Part shown: positions 53,606-64,000 of the stretch, in pieces
Layout of the letters: each line of letters starts with the position of its first letter
How positions within the stretch are numbered: position 1 is the first letter of the stretch
Origin: Aphelocoma coerulescens
Lineage: Eukaryota; Chordata; Aves; Passeriformes; Corvidae
NCBI RefSeq assembly: GCF_041296385.1
Contig: NC_091016.1
Location: forward strand, 16,777,497 to 16,841,496
DNA length: 64,000 nt
Reading direction: 5' to 3'
The notes under the pieces: model-generated
The model's database searches: none
What the model was told of the DNA's origin: nothing
What the model saw: only the letters and a program-made list of their open reading frames with translations
Position numbers and translations under genes: made by a program

Positions 53606-56600
53606 ATGGCGCGGATCACGCTGGAGGACCTGGAGCGGCTGGGCGACGAGCCCGCGACCGCCGCCGGGGACGGCAGCGACAGCGAGGAGGACCAGGAGGA
53701 GCAGGGACGGCTGTTCGCCCACTGGGAGGCCGTGGCCAGCACGCACCGAGTGAGCCTGCCCCGAGGTGAGCGCCGGGCCTGCCGGGGCTGACGGCACGGA
53801 CCCGGACTCCTTCTGCGCTGCGGCCGGGGCGAGCCTCGTCTCTCGTGTGCTTTGCCTTGCAGACATGGCAGGCCCGATCGCCCAGATGGCCCGGCACAGC
53901 CAGGCTCGCGAGCCCGTGCCGTACGTCTCCCTCTCGCAGCACGGGAAGGTGAGGCCTGACCCTCTCCGCACTCCCGGCTTCTCGCCCGCTGCCCGCCCGT
54001 GGTGAGGCTGCCTCGGGTGCTGCCGCCAGCCCGGCGAGTAGGAAGAGCCTCTCCCTGGCAGGGAAGGTGCCTCGTGTCGGCGTGCGCACACCAGCCTCGC
54101 CGGGGTTCCTGCAGCGCCGCAGCCGGCATGGCACCTCTGGATCGGTGCAGTATTCTGCCGCTCCTGCACCTCCTCCTGTGTAGAGTAGTGGCGATGCTCA
54201 GCTTCCCGGGCTTTATTTTAAAATTGGACAAGTCGTGCTGCTTACTCTGGTCTTCTGACTTCCAGCTGCCTCCTTTACCGGCCTATTCTCTTGCTGGGGT
54301 GGGCACATCTAAGAAAGTGAACTTTCAGTTCAGAGCCTGCTCGCTGCCGTTCTCCAAACACCTTGTTGCATAGCTTGAAGTCCTGCTGGCTTTGCGTTTG
54401 TGCTGGTTATGTTGGCTGGTTGAGCTGGAGATTTCAGCTGGCACAAGATAAAGATGTGTCTGTGGGGAACACAGGGCCTGTGACCCTGGCTGTCAGATGT
54501 GTTGTTATTTGTCACAACCTCCAACCCAAACATGGTATCTTCTGCCTGAGTATATTCCCTTCGTGCTGGCTAAGTTGCACACTTACTCTCATCTCTTGCA
54601 CGTAAGGGTGCTTCTGTGCTTTGAGAAATAACTGCTTGCCAGACTGGTTCTTGTGTCTCTGCAGGCCTAGTTGGGCTTTCTACCAAGAAGACATCTGTCA
54701 ATTGTCCTCTATATGAGAAGTGGTTAGCCAATTTCTTCTGGGCTGAGGTCCAACACTCCCTGTAAGACGTGTCTGAGCATGTGGGTTGTGCAGCTCTGAA
54801 CTGGGGCTTCACCACACTCCCTCTTTCCTTGTTCTGGGTCCCAGGGACTTAATCTGGCCTTTTCTCCGCCTGTGTCAGTCCCAGGCAGGAATGGAGCCCC
54901 AAGACTGTGGAAACTGACGATCTTTTGTTTTTGTTGGCATGCCGTCTGTGCCTGAGGAGGATTCTTGGAGTGTGAGGCTGACTGAGAAGAGCCACTGCCT
55001 GACATCAGTGCCGAGGGAACTTTGGAGCTGGGGCTCTCAGGGACACATTTGCCAGGCTCAGGCAGATCACTAGTATTTGGTTGCTTCTCCTGAGCTGTCA
55101 GTGCTACAAGCCCTCATCCTCTTGGAGACAAGTGAATTATTGTGCCACCTACAGCACTGTCAGCACTCAGCCCCCAGCTCAGTCAGGGCTCAGTTCCCCA
55201 GCTCACATTGCAGGGATCTGTTGCCACTGCGCCTCTGTGAATCACCTTCCATATTTCTCTTGGCCAAGTGTCATCCAGAGTGGTGGTGCTTAGTATGAGG
55301 ATCAGGCTGGCACAACCAGACTTCCTGGGCTGACTGGTTTATTGCAGGTGGTATGGCAGATGAGAGCTGCAAACAGAGTAGAGGGATTGGCGGTTTCCTT
55401 GCTTGGAAAATGCTCTTGCTCTGCTTTGCTTGGTGGGACAATGACAGGCATGGCCCCAGCTAGGGTGTGAATGCCTAGTGTTTTGGGGCACTCTTCTTAC
55501 TGGCATCCCACTGATGCACACAAGTGGGCCTGGTGCCTTCCTTCTGCCTTTGGTTTGGCTTTCAAGGTAGACACCTGATTTGGGTGGAGACACAGCGAGG
55601 CTGCACCCAGTGTTGAGTTTTGTCACAGCTTCCTGTCTCCATTACTGCCAGCACAGCTGTGGAAGAGAGAAGTTTGGGAAGATGCCCTGAGCTCTTTGGA
55701 ACAAGGTTGTCTCATGAGCAATTTGATCTGAGTGAAGAACAAGCTGAGAGCGGGAAGATAGGTGCTGGTTAAAACTTCCCAGCCCCTGTTTATATGTTAC
55801 CTGTGGTCACAAACATGCTGAGCTATGAACATACCCAGATGGAATTTCCCCACTTCCCTTGCCCCCTTTCTGTGTCAGGTTTGTCCAAAATACTGGACAT
55901 TCTGTGTTGGAAGTAGAGATTTTAACCCAGCCCACAAAATTCCACAGCTGGGTTCATGTCTCTTCTTCCTCCTGTCACTACTTGGTTTGGGAGAAGGATC
56001 TAAGGAGTTTTAATCCAGTCTTCACAACTCTTCTGGGTGCTAGAGCTCTTCTGCCACATTTTCCCTTCTACTGGGCAGGAATGTTTCTGTTATCCTCTGT
56101 GCATGCAGTGTTCCAGGGAAAAGGCACTGCACCTGAGAACAACATCAGCCTTGCTGGAGGCCTTTGGGTGCCTGGAATCAGGAACATCCTTGTGAGTAGG
56201 CTGGACAGAGACCTAAGAGGAACTGAAAGTCCTGTGCCCCTTGCTGAGGATGTGCTGCATTCCTTGTGCATGCCAGGAGCCTCCAGACCCCCTTGCACCC
56301 TGTCCCTTGTCTGTGCCTCTCTTTTTGCTGACTTTTGCCCAGTGCTCATAAGTATCCTTGTGTGAGGTGTGTGTGATGCCAGCTCCCCTCACCTTCCTTG
56401 TCCTGCTCTGCCAACCACTGCCTAGCAGGGGCTCTCCTTTTGGCAGGCTCGTGTCTCCCTGCTTCTTGCCTGTCAGTGTTGGTTTCCCACCCAGCTGCTG
56501 CAGGGTTGTCAGTGTGCTTGACTCTGACTTGGCTTGTCTGTGGCCTGTTTCAGTGCGACGAAGCGGCCTACGAGGAGCGGCGGTACCCAGCTGGGAAGTG

Positions 56601-57340
56601 GGCCTGTGTCACCATGGGGGAGCCCATGTATGAGCAGAGCATCTCCATGAGCTTCATGAAGCTCATGCGCTACATCTGCAAGGAGAACTCTGTAGGTGTG
56701 TGCAGGCAGGGGCTGGAGGGGCTGGCAGGCTGCACAGAGGGAGGGCTTTGCCACTGTCCATCTGGAGTGGGGAGGAGGGCTGCTGCTGCTGCTGCTAACA
56801 CACCTGTCTCACTGCCTGCCTACCTCTTTCCAGGTTGCCATCTGGGCATGACAATCCCAGTGCTCAACGAAATCCATCTGACCAAGGAGGGGACCAAGCT
56901 GGAACGTGAGGTCCTAACTGCCTATTATCTCCCAGGAGAGTTCCAGCAAAACCCCCCTGTTCCCATGGACCCCGAAATCCACATCACCGAGAGGGCACCG
57001 CTCCGGGTTATAACCAGGTGACCCCAGCACCAGAGATGTTTTGTCAGCTCAGCAGAGATGTACAAACTCCCTGCATGGCTGCTGTGGTTCCTTGGGCAGA
57101 GGGATGGGAGCTCTGGCTGTCGGAATGTGCTGGCTCTGTTGGTTATGCTGCTCCCTTTGCTGCAGGGTTTTCTATGGGATGACCACTGAGGAGACAATTC
57201 TGCGGGAGATCAGTCACTTCTGGGAGCTCTTGGGCTCCACAGACTCGGTGCTGCGGGAAACTTACATCGTGGCTTCTTATGAAAACCCCAGCATCCCTCA
57301 GCGCCGCAATGAGATCTGGTTCATCTGCCGGGCAGAGTGA
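53606..57340 (+). CDS. SOUL/HEBP-family heme-binding protein
   Basis: SOUL proteins are small cytosolic proteins that bind heme or other tetrapyrroles; the family was first found in chicken retina and pineal. Five exons, 53606-53765, 53863-53948, 56554-56695, 56834-57017 and 57166-57340, give 248 residues in frame. The SOUL domain covers about residues 83-245: AAYEERRYPAGKWACV, CHLGMTIPVLNEI, PGEFQQNPPVPMDPEIHI and SIPQRRNEIWFICRAE, which align with HEBP1 motifs (AYEER, MGMTVPI, QSDPP, RRNEIW). The first 60 residues form an acidic extension (GDGSDSEEDQEEQG) that HEBP1/2 (189 and 205 residues) lack. No signal peptide or membrane segment. The paralogue cannot be named; human has no such gene between KLC4 and PTK7 that I know of. 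Confidence 0.9.
53949..56553 (+). other. SOUL-gene intron 2, nothing further recognised
   Basis: A 2.6 kb intron with donor gtgagg and acceptor tgtttcag. No repeat family, RNA gene or coding segment was recognised. Confidence 0.6.
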
Positions 57341-60000
57341 GTCCCCTCTGTCACCGCAAGCCAGCGCGCGACTGGACCTGGTGCAGATGGCAGTTCTGAC
57401 CCAAAGGAGACGGAGCACATCCCAACCCGCTATTCACCCACACAATGAGAGACCAAGAGACTGCGGGGTGGGTTTCCAGCCTGCCCTGCAAGGGTCCTGC
57501 CAGGGGAAATCCTGCCTGGTCTGCACTTCACCTGCCCCCACAGCTGAGGCTGGAGCTGGCGCCAAGGACAACCTCTAGAGCAAGCTCTTGATGGGAAGCA
57601 CGTGGTGGGGGCTCATTAAGGCAGTAACCGTGTGGGCTTGTGCAGTGTGCTGGCCTGACCTGCACTGGGCTTGCAGAGCTGTGCCAGGGAGGCTGGTGGG
57701 TCTAGTGGTGGACAGCATCACAAGGTGAGGGTGTCTAGAAGGCAAATGACTGTGTACAAGATGTGGGGCTCTGTGTGGCCTCTGGCCTGCTTCCTGTGAG
57801 AATGGCTGCCTGTCCTGAACAGAGCCACTGAAATGCTGCCACAGAGACAGTTGGGTTCAAAGGGGAAAAGGGCTTGAATTCAGGTGTGAATCCTGAATGT
57901 TTCCTGCTAGGGTGGTTCTCTTTGGACTGTTGGGTGCCTCCCTGTCTGTCACTCACCATTCCTCAGCCAGGACTGGGGCGCTGGCAGCCTTTGTCCATCT
58001 GTTCTAGGTGCTGTTTTGCAGATGTGCTGGAGCTGAGAGGGGCAGGTCCAGAGAGCAGCAGCAGCGACACCACTGTGTGTTGTGTTGTGCATTGATCAGT
58101 GAGTTTCACATCCATGAATACTGTTATGCTTTCCTGGGGGAAGCTGGCAGTGCCAGCAGTAAATAAACCCAGCTCAAACCACTGCAGCTACAGAACACTA
58201 ATGGTGGGGGTGGGGTGGGGGGGCCGGGTTGGCTTGGGAAGAGCCTTGCTGTCTCCTTCCTGGAGATGCTCCAGGCTGCAAAGCTGTGGCTAATTAGAAG
58301 GGCTCTAATCAGCCCAGGTTACAGCTTCCTGTTCAGCTAAGCACAGCCTCTGTGTTACTGCATAGGTTGCTTCCATTGCTGCTCCAAGAACTGTGGGCAC
58401 ACTCCCCTGCAGGTAAGGTGGTTTTCTGTTGGATGGGATCTGCCTAATTTTTCCTTGGTGCAGAAGTTGGATACTGTGGCTGTACTCCACGTGGACACCT
58501 GATCTTTGGGGGTGAGAATTCAAATGTGACTGCATGTCATGCTGGTTGGCTGCAGGAACTGGTGCCCTCCTGCAGGGACATGCTTAACATGTGGAGAGAC
58601 TTGACGGCTTCTGACCCAGTTCCCAATGAGTTTCCTCATGCTGTATGCCTTGCCACCTGCTGCTGTTGCTCAAAACTCCAGGTCAGACCCTTTGGCCCTA
58701 CACTGCAGCTGGGGGTAGGAATGGCAGGAAGGCCTGGCCAGCTCTGTGGTCTCACTGCCCAGCAGCACAGGTGGCTGCTTGCCACTCCTTTCTCTAGTCA
58801 GATGCTGCTCACTGTCCTCTCCAGGCTGGCTTGCCCTCTGGCTGTGGGGAGCCTGGATGCCCAGCCTGTGGCTGCGGGGAGAGTGGGGCTGAGCATGATA
58901 CACCTTTCTCTGCAAGGGAGCTTGAGGCAGAGTCTGGGTAAGCACAGCAAGGGCTGACAGAAGTTTCCTGGCTATCTTGTGATACAGTTCTTGTTCCTGG
59001 GGCACTAAAGGCAATATGGACCCAGGAGAGGCAGTGACAGCCTGCAGCACTGAGGGCTGATGTGTCAAGTGCTCCTCAGAGAAGTCGTGATACCTGGATC
59101 AGCAGTGCTTAGCTCACTTTCTCTCCTCAGGAAAGAAGCAATTCCCTGAAGCTGGGATCAGGTGGCTCAGAATCTGTGGGATAGCATAGTCTGCTAGTGT
59201 GTGGGGGGCAGAGACCCTTTCTCTTACTATACATCAGCTGTTTTGCTTACCCTAAGCTTGCAGGTGGAAATAAAACTTCCTGTCTAGAGGGTGTTGAATA
59301 GGCTACCACTTCCTCTGAGGCTGCTTGGTCCCCAACCAAAACCAGAACGGCTTTTGGTGGCAGGAGGTGGCTTTCCTGTGAGAGGGGACTGGTCTGTGGT
59401 TACTGGCAAAGTTCCACAGGCACGTGCCCTGTGGGAGCAGCTCTGTGGTCTCCCAGGAGGTGGCAATGGTGGGGGCTTCTGGTGCAGCAGCAGGCTGGCA
59501 CTGCCACGCAGGGAAGCAAGCACACTCCAATCCTGTGCCACAGGTTTTGCTGAGTAAAGGCTCCAGCATCCTCTGTGGTTTCCTCATGCTGTATGCCATG
59601 CTCAGGGCCATGTCTGATGGCGAGTCTTCCACACAGTACCAAAACCAGTATTTTGGAGGCTCAACAAACCGGCTGGAAAGCTGGTGTTCAGGGTGACAAC
59701 TGCCAGAGCCGGTGGTGCAGGGCTGCAGCAGGTTCCACCAGAGGCATCAGGTCGGGCAGAGAGGCTCCAGTCTGGGCCATGCAGATGGCCAGACCAGCTC
59801 TTACTGTTGTGTCCTGCTGAGGAGCAGCAAAGGAGCAGACAGCGTGCTGTGCATTGGGACTGTTGTGTCCAACCCTCTGCCCGTAGCAGGGTGCGAAGCT
59901 CCTGGCTCCTCGCTGCCCCGGTGCCTTCACAGGGTTTCTCACAGCGGTACAGAGCGGGAGCTTCTGCCATCAGTTTAACAAACAGCCCGGCTACAAGGAG
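57341..60000 (+). other. SOUL-gene 3' UTR and intergenic segment to PTK7
   Basis: AATAAA occurs at 58162-58167 (0.8 kb after the stop, following agcagtaa) and at 59269-59274. The first is the likelier poly(A) signal. No further gene is visible before the CpG island at 60000. Confidence 0.5.
58162..58167 (+). terminator. Candidate poly(A) signal of the SOUL gene
   Basis: First canonical AATAAA after the stop at 57340, followed by a G/T-rich stretch (tggtgggggtggggtggggg at about 58201), as expected of a downstream element. Confidence 0.55.
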
Positions 60001-60338
60001 CCCCTGGGCGGGAGGGGAGCTCCGTCGCCTCCTCGCTGCTCGGGGCACCCTGGAGGCGCTGGCAGGAGCAGGGGGGGTACGCAGGGGCTCCCGGCGCGAC
60101 CCTCCCCGCCCCCCGTGCCGGCGGGGCTCTGCGGGGGATGGCGCCAGCGAGCCGTGAGCATCGAGCGCGGCGGCGGAGGCACGGGGGGCCGAGCCGGGCG
60201 CTGCCCGGGGGACCCCACTCCTCCCGACCCCGCCCGGTTTCCGGTGGCCGCCCCTCCTCCGGAACCCCTCCCGGCGGCGGCGGGCGGGGCGGCGGCGGCA
60301 TGGCTGGGGTCCGGCGGGCGCGCTGACCGGCGCGGAGG

Positions 60339-60374
60339 ATGGCGGCGGTGCGGAGGATGGCGGCGGTGCGGGCA
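60339..60374 (+). repeat. 18-bp direct repeat creating two ATGs in the PTK7 exon
   Basis: gcggaggatggcggcggt (60332-60349) is repeated at 60350-60367, so the second in-frame ATG and MAAVR are a direct copy of the first. Confidence 0.8.
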
Positions 60375-60387
60375 CTGCTGGTGCTGG
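60339..60387 (+). CDS. PTK7: Putative first exon of PTK7 (signal peptide start)
   Basis: ATG at 60339 (and a second in-frame ATG at 60357) opens a 16-codon stretch MAAVRRMAAVRALLVL followed by a strong donor, gg|gtgagt. A basic start followed by a hydrophobic ALLVL core is what the first exon of a secreted or membrane protein shows, and human PTK7 exon 1 is likewise only a signal peptide. PTK7 is a Wnt/planar-cell-polarity receptor pseudokinase. The call rests mostly on synteny (KLC4 is followed by PTK7 in human); the protein's Ig domains would lie beyond the window. Strand, CpG island and following long intron agree. Confidence 0.5.
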
Positions 60388-63300
60388 GTGAGTGCGGGCC
60401 GGGACAGCCACCTCAGCCTCCCCCGCCCCGGGCATGTGGGTCCCGCCGGCGGAGCTTCGCGCCTCCCCTCCCGTCCGTGGCTGGGCCGCACTGGGGCCGG
60501 CGGGCGGGGGTCCACGGCCGGCCCCGGGGGTGAAGGTGGTGCGGCCGTGTCCGGGACCGAGCCTCCGGTGGTCCGCGCCCCCCCGGGTTCCCGTGAGCCC
60601 GGCGGCGATGGGGCCCGCTCGTGCCGCCGGACTCGGGCGCGGAGCGGGGGCTGCGTGAGGCCCCATCTGGTGCCCCCCGGGGCGGCCGCGCCCCCGCCCC
60701 GCGCAGCCCCGCTGTGCTGCGGGAGCCGCCGGGGCGCCTCGCTCGGCTCTCCTTCCTCGGCGTGCGCCGGCTCGCCCTGCCCGCCCGCCCGCTCCGAAGG
60801 GGGAGCGTCGTGCCGAAATCCACAGGGATGCAAATACGCCAGACATTGGCCGTCTGAGAGACGGCGAACAGGCGCCCCCGGAGCAGCGCGCTCCGGGGAG
60901 GGCTCCCGGACACCCCTTGAACGGGGCTTGGCTCCGGCCCGCGCCCCTCCGGTCCCGTGGGCAGGGTTGACACCGGGAAGGCTGCGCGGAGCAGCGGGTG
61001 GTTTTCCTATGAATTCTGGTCAGATCAGAACCCGGAGAAAAAACAGTGGGCACGCGGTGAGTTCCCACTCGTGGATATTGACCACCGGCCGCTGAGGGGG
61101 TTTTGTCCCTTGCTGAGAGCATCTGGATGAGCCCTGTGCCCCGCCCCCCGTGTCACCCTTCCCTGCCCGTTCCGAGCTCTGCGGCCCCTTGATTTTCCTG
61201 GCTGCTGCTTTTCAGTGTCCAGCTGCAAGGCCCAAACTCTCCTTCCCTCGCTCTGCTCCGTGGTGTTTCTCCCTACCGACCTCCTAGCACCATTTTCCTT
61301 GTCTGAGGAGCCCAAGGTCTTGGCTGTGCATGAGAGCCGCAGGAGCTGTGAGCTGTCTTCCAACCTGGCTTTGAAGGGTCCCACGGCTGCCCTATGCCAC
61401 ATCACCTCGTTTCTTCACTTAGGAACCTTGCAGAGAGGGAGGGTCCTGCATTTTGCCAGTAGCTGTTTGCAGTCCCTTCTGTCTCACCGTGCACCGTTGT
61501 CGAGTTTGCTTTGCAGTTTCTGCTGTAAAATCAAGAGCAATCTTAGTTTAGCACCTGGGTAGAATCCTGTCTCTGAGGGAAAGATATCTATAGCGCTGCT
61601 GCCCGTCCATATCTGGAGTCGTGGCTCAGCCCTGCTGCCAGGCGGCAAGTATTGTCCAATTTACAGCTGATAAGCACGAAAAGCAGCACTTACTTAGCTG
61701 ATTAGCACCGTGATTGCTGCTCGCCTTGGCAGCCTTCTGGGGAGGCTGTTTCTGGAGGGGGAGTGCATGCTTAGCTTGGGCTCTGGTTTGAAGGCATAGG
61801 GCCCTTTGGACTTGCCACAGCATTCACTAATGTGGCCAGCAGGCCACCACTGGCACCTGGGATGTGCAGACCTGCCTGTGAGGGCTGTCTGTCGCCTTTT
61901 CTGCCACTCTATAGTTGCTGGAGTTTCTGTGCTGCTCCAATCACATATATTCCTCCTTATTTCTCCTGCTGAGCAGGACCACATCCTACAGCATTGGGGG
62001 GGAACATGCAGCTGTCCTGCTCACAGACACTGTAAAAAATTTCGGGTGCTATCAATGTAGCCAAAATGTGCAGTTTGATGTCTAGGTTTTATGGGCTAGT
62101 GGTAAGTTTTGTGGGCTGCAGGGCATTATTTCTCTTTGCCTGTGGATGCTGTTTGGAAAGAGCACTGGAGAAAGACCTGGGAGGTGTGGAGTATCCATGG
62201 CTCACAGGTCCTTTGCTATGTATGTGTTCCAGAAGTGCTCGGTGCCTGGTCCCTCTTCCTCCACTCCCATTGTTCAGCGAAGCTGTGATCTTTCTGGCAG
62301 TGGCACTGCAGCATGCCAGATGTGTGCTGACTTCTGCTGGAACATGTGGTTGAAATGCTAGCAGAGGAAATATTTGCTGAGTCAACTTTCCTTTAAAGCA
62401 AAAAAAAAAAAAAAAAACCAAAAAACCCAAAAGGTCTATTTTGTTCTGGAAATGCCTCCATGTCCTGTGTTGAGCTGTGTGTTTCTGTATGGCAGTGCCT
62501 TTCTTGTGCTTGCTAGCAAGCCTGGTCTTAAAGAAGAAAATTTCTGAAAACAGGAATGATCTGATCCCCCTTGGGACTTGGCTGTGTTCACAGTGCTCTG
62601 GGCAGGTTGGAACCTCGATGTCGCAGGAGCTTCAAAGGCATGGCAACTCCATAGTTGTGGCCATGGGCACTTCTTGCACAGTGGGGTCCTGAACCGCTGG
62701 GAACTGGCACTGATCAGGGCGTTGTCGCGTTTAAAGATCCCTTAAAGATGTGCTCTGAGCTCTTAACTGACCTGGAGTGAGGCCATCTTCTAAAGGCAGA
62801 TGGGCAGATGTTTAAAGTGCAACAAGCATCTGTATTTAGTTGCATGCTGGGTGATGAATGTTCTTGCTGATAGGAGCACTTCCTCTCAGTCTGCTGAATC
62901 TCTGAGTGGATGGCGGCTCACATCTCCTAATTGCTCAGATGGGTTGGTCTCACCTTGTTTGGCCAAAAGCTGGTCCATGCTGCATCCAAGCAGACTGGCA
63001 TGTGTGTCGTGGGAAGGCAGGATGCACTTTCTCTAAAGGCCATGGAGCCCAAGGGGAATGGAGGGAAGAAGGTAAGAAAGGGGGAGGAAGAGAAGAGCCT
63101 GGCCTTGGGGCAATGGACAAGAACACAGGGGCCAGTTTGGCTGTAAGTGATAAGGCACTTCAAAAAGATCTGAAGGCTGTGAGGCCTGGTTACAGGTATT
63201 TACTGGATGATTTTTACACTAATGTTTTTCTTGCCTTCATTTCAATTCATCTGCTATTTAAGTTGCAAAGATCAAAGCTGTATTCCAGCAAGCACACGTG

Positions 63301-64000
63301 GACTAAAGTAAATAGCAGGACTTAGTACACCTCTTCCCAGTGAATAAACACTCTTTCCTCTCTGAACATTTTCAAGCATACCTCTCAGGCCTGGAATGCA
63401 AAATATTTCACATTAGCAGTGGGTGTTTCCACTGCTTTCAATATTTGGGTACTTGGAACAAATGCTTATTTAGAAGTGGACAGACTTGGGTACAAACATG
63501 CTCTTTGTGAAGGCAGTTGCTGCTGTGGTGTTTGGAAGGAAATTCCCTTGAGATTGAAGGACATGTAATTGTTTGTCCAGACCCCAAGGAACAGTTCTCA
63601 TTCTCCTAACATGAGCATTGGTCTCATGGGCTGGGACAGGCAGCTCTTTGGAGGCCTGGAGGGCAGCGAGACTAACAAGATGTTTGGCAGATGCACAGGA
63701 ACATTCTTCTTGATGAGGTTTAAGTTGCACAAGGTGTTAGCTTTGGGTTTGGTGGGGTTTGCAGAGGCTGTGAACCAGCACAGTGGATTTTGCTGTGTAA
63801 GGGAAAGAGGCAGCCCCACCTTTGGCATGGCAGTACCTGCTGGAGAAGGCTGAGCATTTCCAAGGTGTGAGAAGGGCAACTGTGGTGTCTTTTACCTTTG
63901 TAAGAAATCAACTGTGTCTTTGGGAAGAGAGATGGAGAAATGACAATTTGACAGTTGGGAACATGTTGTTTCCTGGGCTCAGTGTGTGTTTCAGCATGGC
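60388..64000 (+). other. Start of PTK7 intron 1 (inferred)
   Basis: CpG-rich to about 61000, then ordinary AT-richer sequence to the window end. A run of about 18 A lies at 62400-62417, possibly a retroposon tail, although no body was recognised beside it. No coding exon seen on either strand. Confidence 0.5.

Larger units (their letters stand above)
60000..61000 (+). promoter_or_regulatory. PTK7: CpG-island promoter, probably of PTK7
   Basis: Strongly CpG-rich with many GC boxes (ggcgggcggggcggcggc near 60274-60296) immediately upstream of and around the putative first coding exon. No TATA box. Confidence 0.65.

Noticed and set aside
59602..61122. Minus-strand open frame of 506 codons over the CpG island
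   Set aside because: Composition is Arg/Pro/Gly/Ala from CpG-rich DNA, with no domain and no conserved motif. It overlaps a promoter island.
62400..62417. Run of A as the tail of a processed pseudogene or SINE
   Set aside because: The sequence before it shows no recognisable gene or SINE body and no target-site duplication was found by eye.

Overview
This is nuclear DNA from a vertebrate, most likely a bird or other sauropsid. Every gene has introns with GT-AG splice sites and there are five CpG-rich promoter regions. A CR1-type LINE 3' end at about 1527-1593 is typical of sauropsids. Introns are short and GC content is high, as on an avian microchromosome. Nothing prokaryotic is present.

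Layout, left to right. (1) 1-11450, plus strand: the 3' two thirds of a PACS-family (phosphofurin acidic cluster sorting) gene. (2) 11410-26850, minus strand: a complete CUL7 gene with 29 coding exons that keep frame over 1965 codons. PACS and CUL7 converge and appear to share a palindromic poly(A) signal. (3) 27310-28910, minus strand: MRPL2, mitochondrial ribosomal protein uL2m, in six exons. (4) 30600-53440, plus strand: KLC4, kinesin light chain 4, with a probable 5' UTR exon, a 9 kb first intron and 15 coding exons. (5) 53606-57340, plus strand: a five-exon SOUL/HEBP-family heme-binding protein gene packed directly behind KLC4. (6) From 60339, plus strand: a short signal-peptide-like first exon at the position expected for PTK7, then the start of a long first intron.

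The order CUL7-MRPL2-KLC4-PTK7 is that of human 6p21.1, which fixes the locus. The PACS gene and the SOUL gene are not at these positions in human. PACS next to KLC4 is notable because human PACS1 lies beside KLC2 and PACS2 is linked to KLC1. The window may therefore hold a third PACS ohnologue.

The genes are not an operon and need not act together. PACS sorts acidic-cluster cargo, CUL7 is the scaffold of a CRL7 ubiquitin ligase, MRPL2 builds the mitochondrial ribosome, KLC4 is a kinesin-1 cargo adaptor, the SOUL protein probably binds heme or tetrapyrroles, and PTK7 is a Wnt/planar-polarity pseudokinase. Exon borders were read by hand from splice motifs, reading frame and remembered family sequences. 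No alignment was run.
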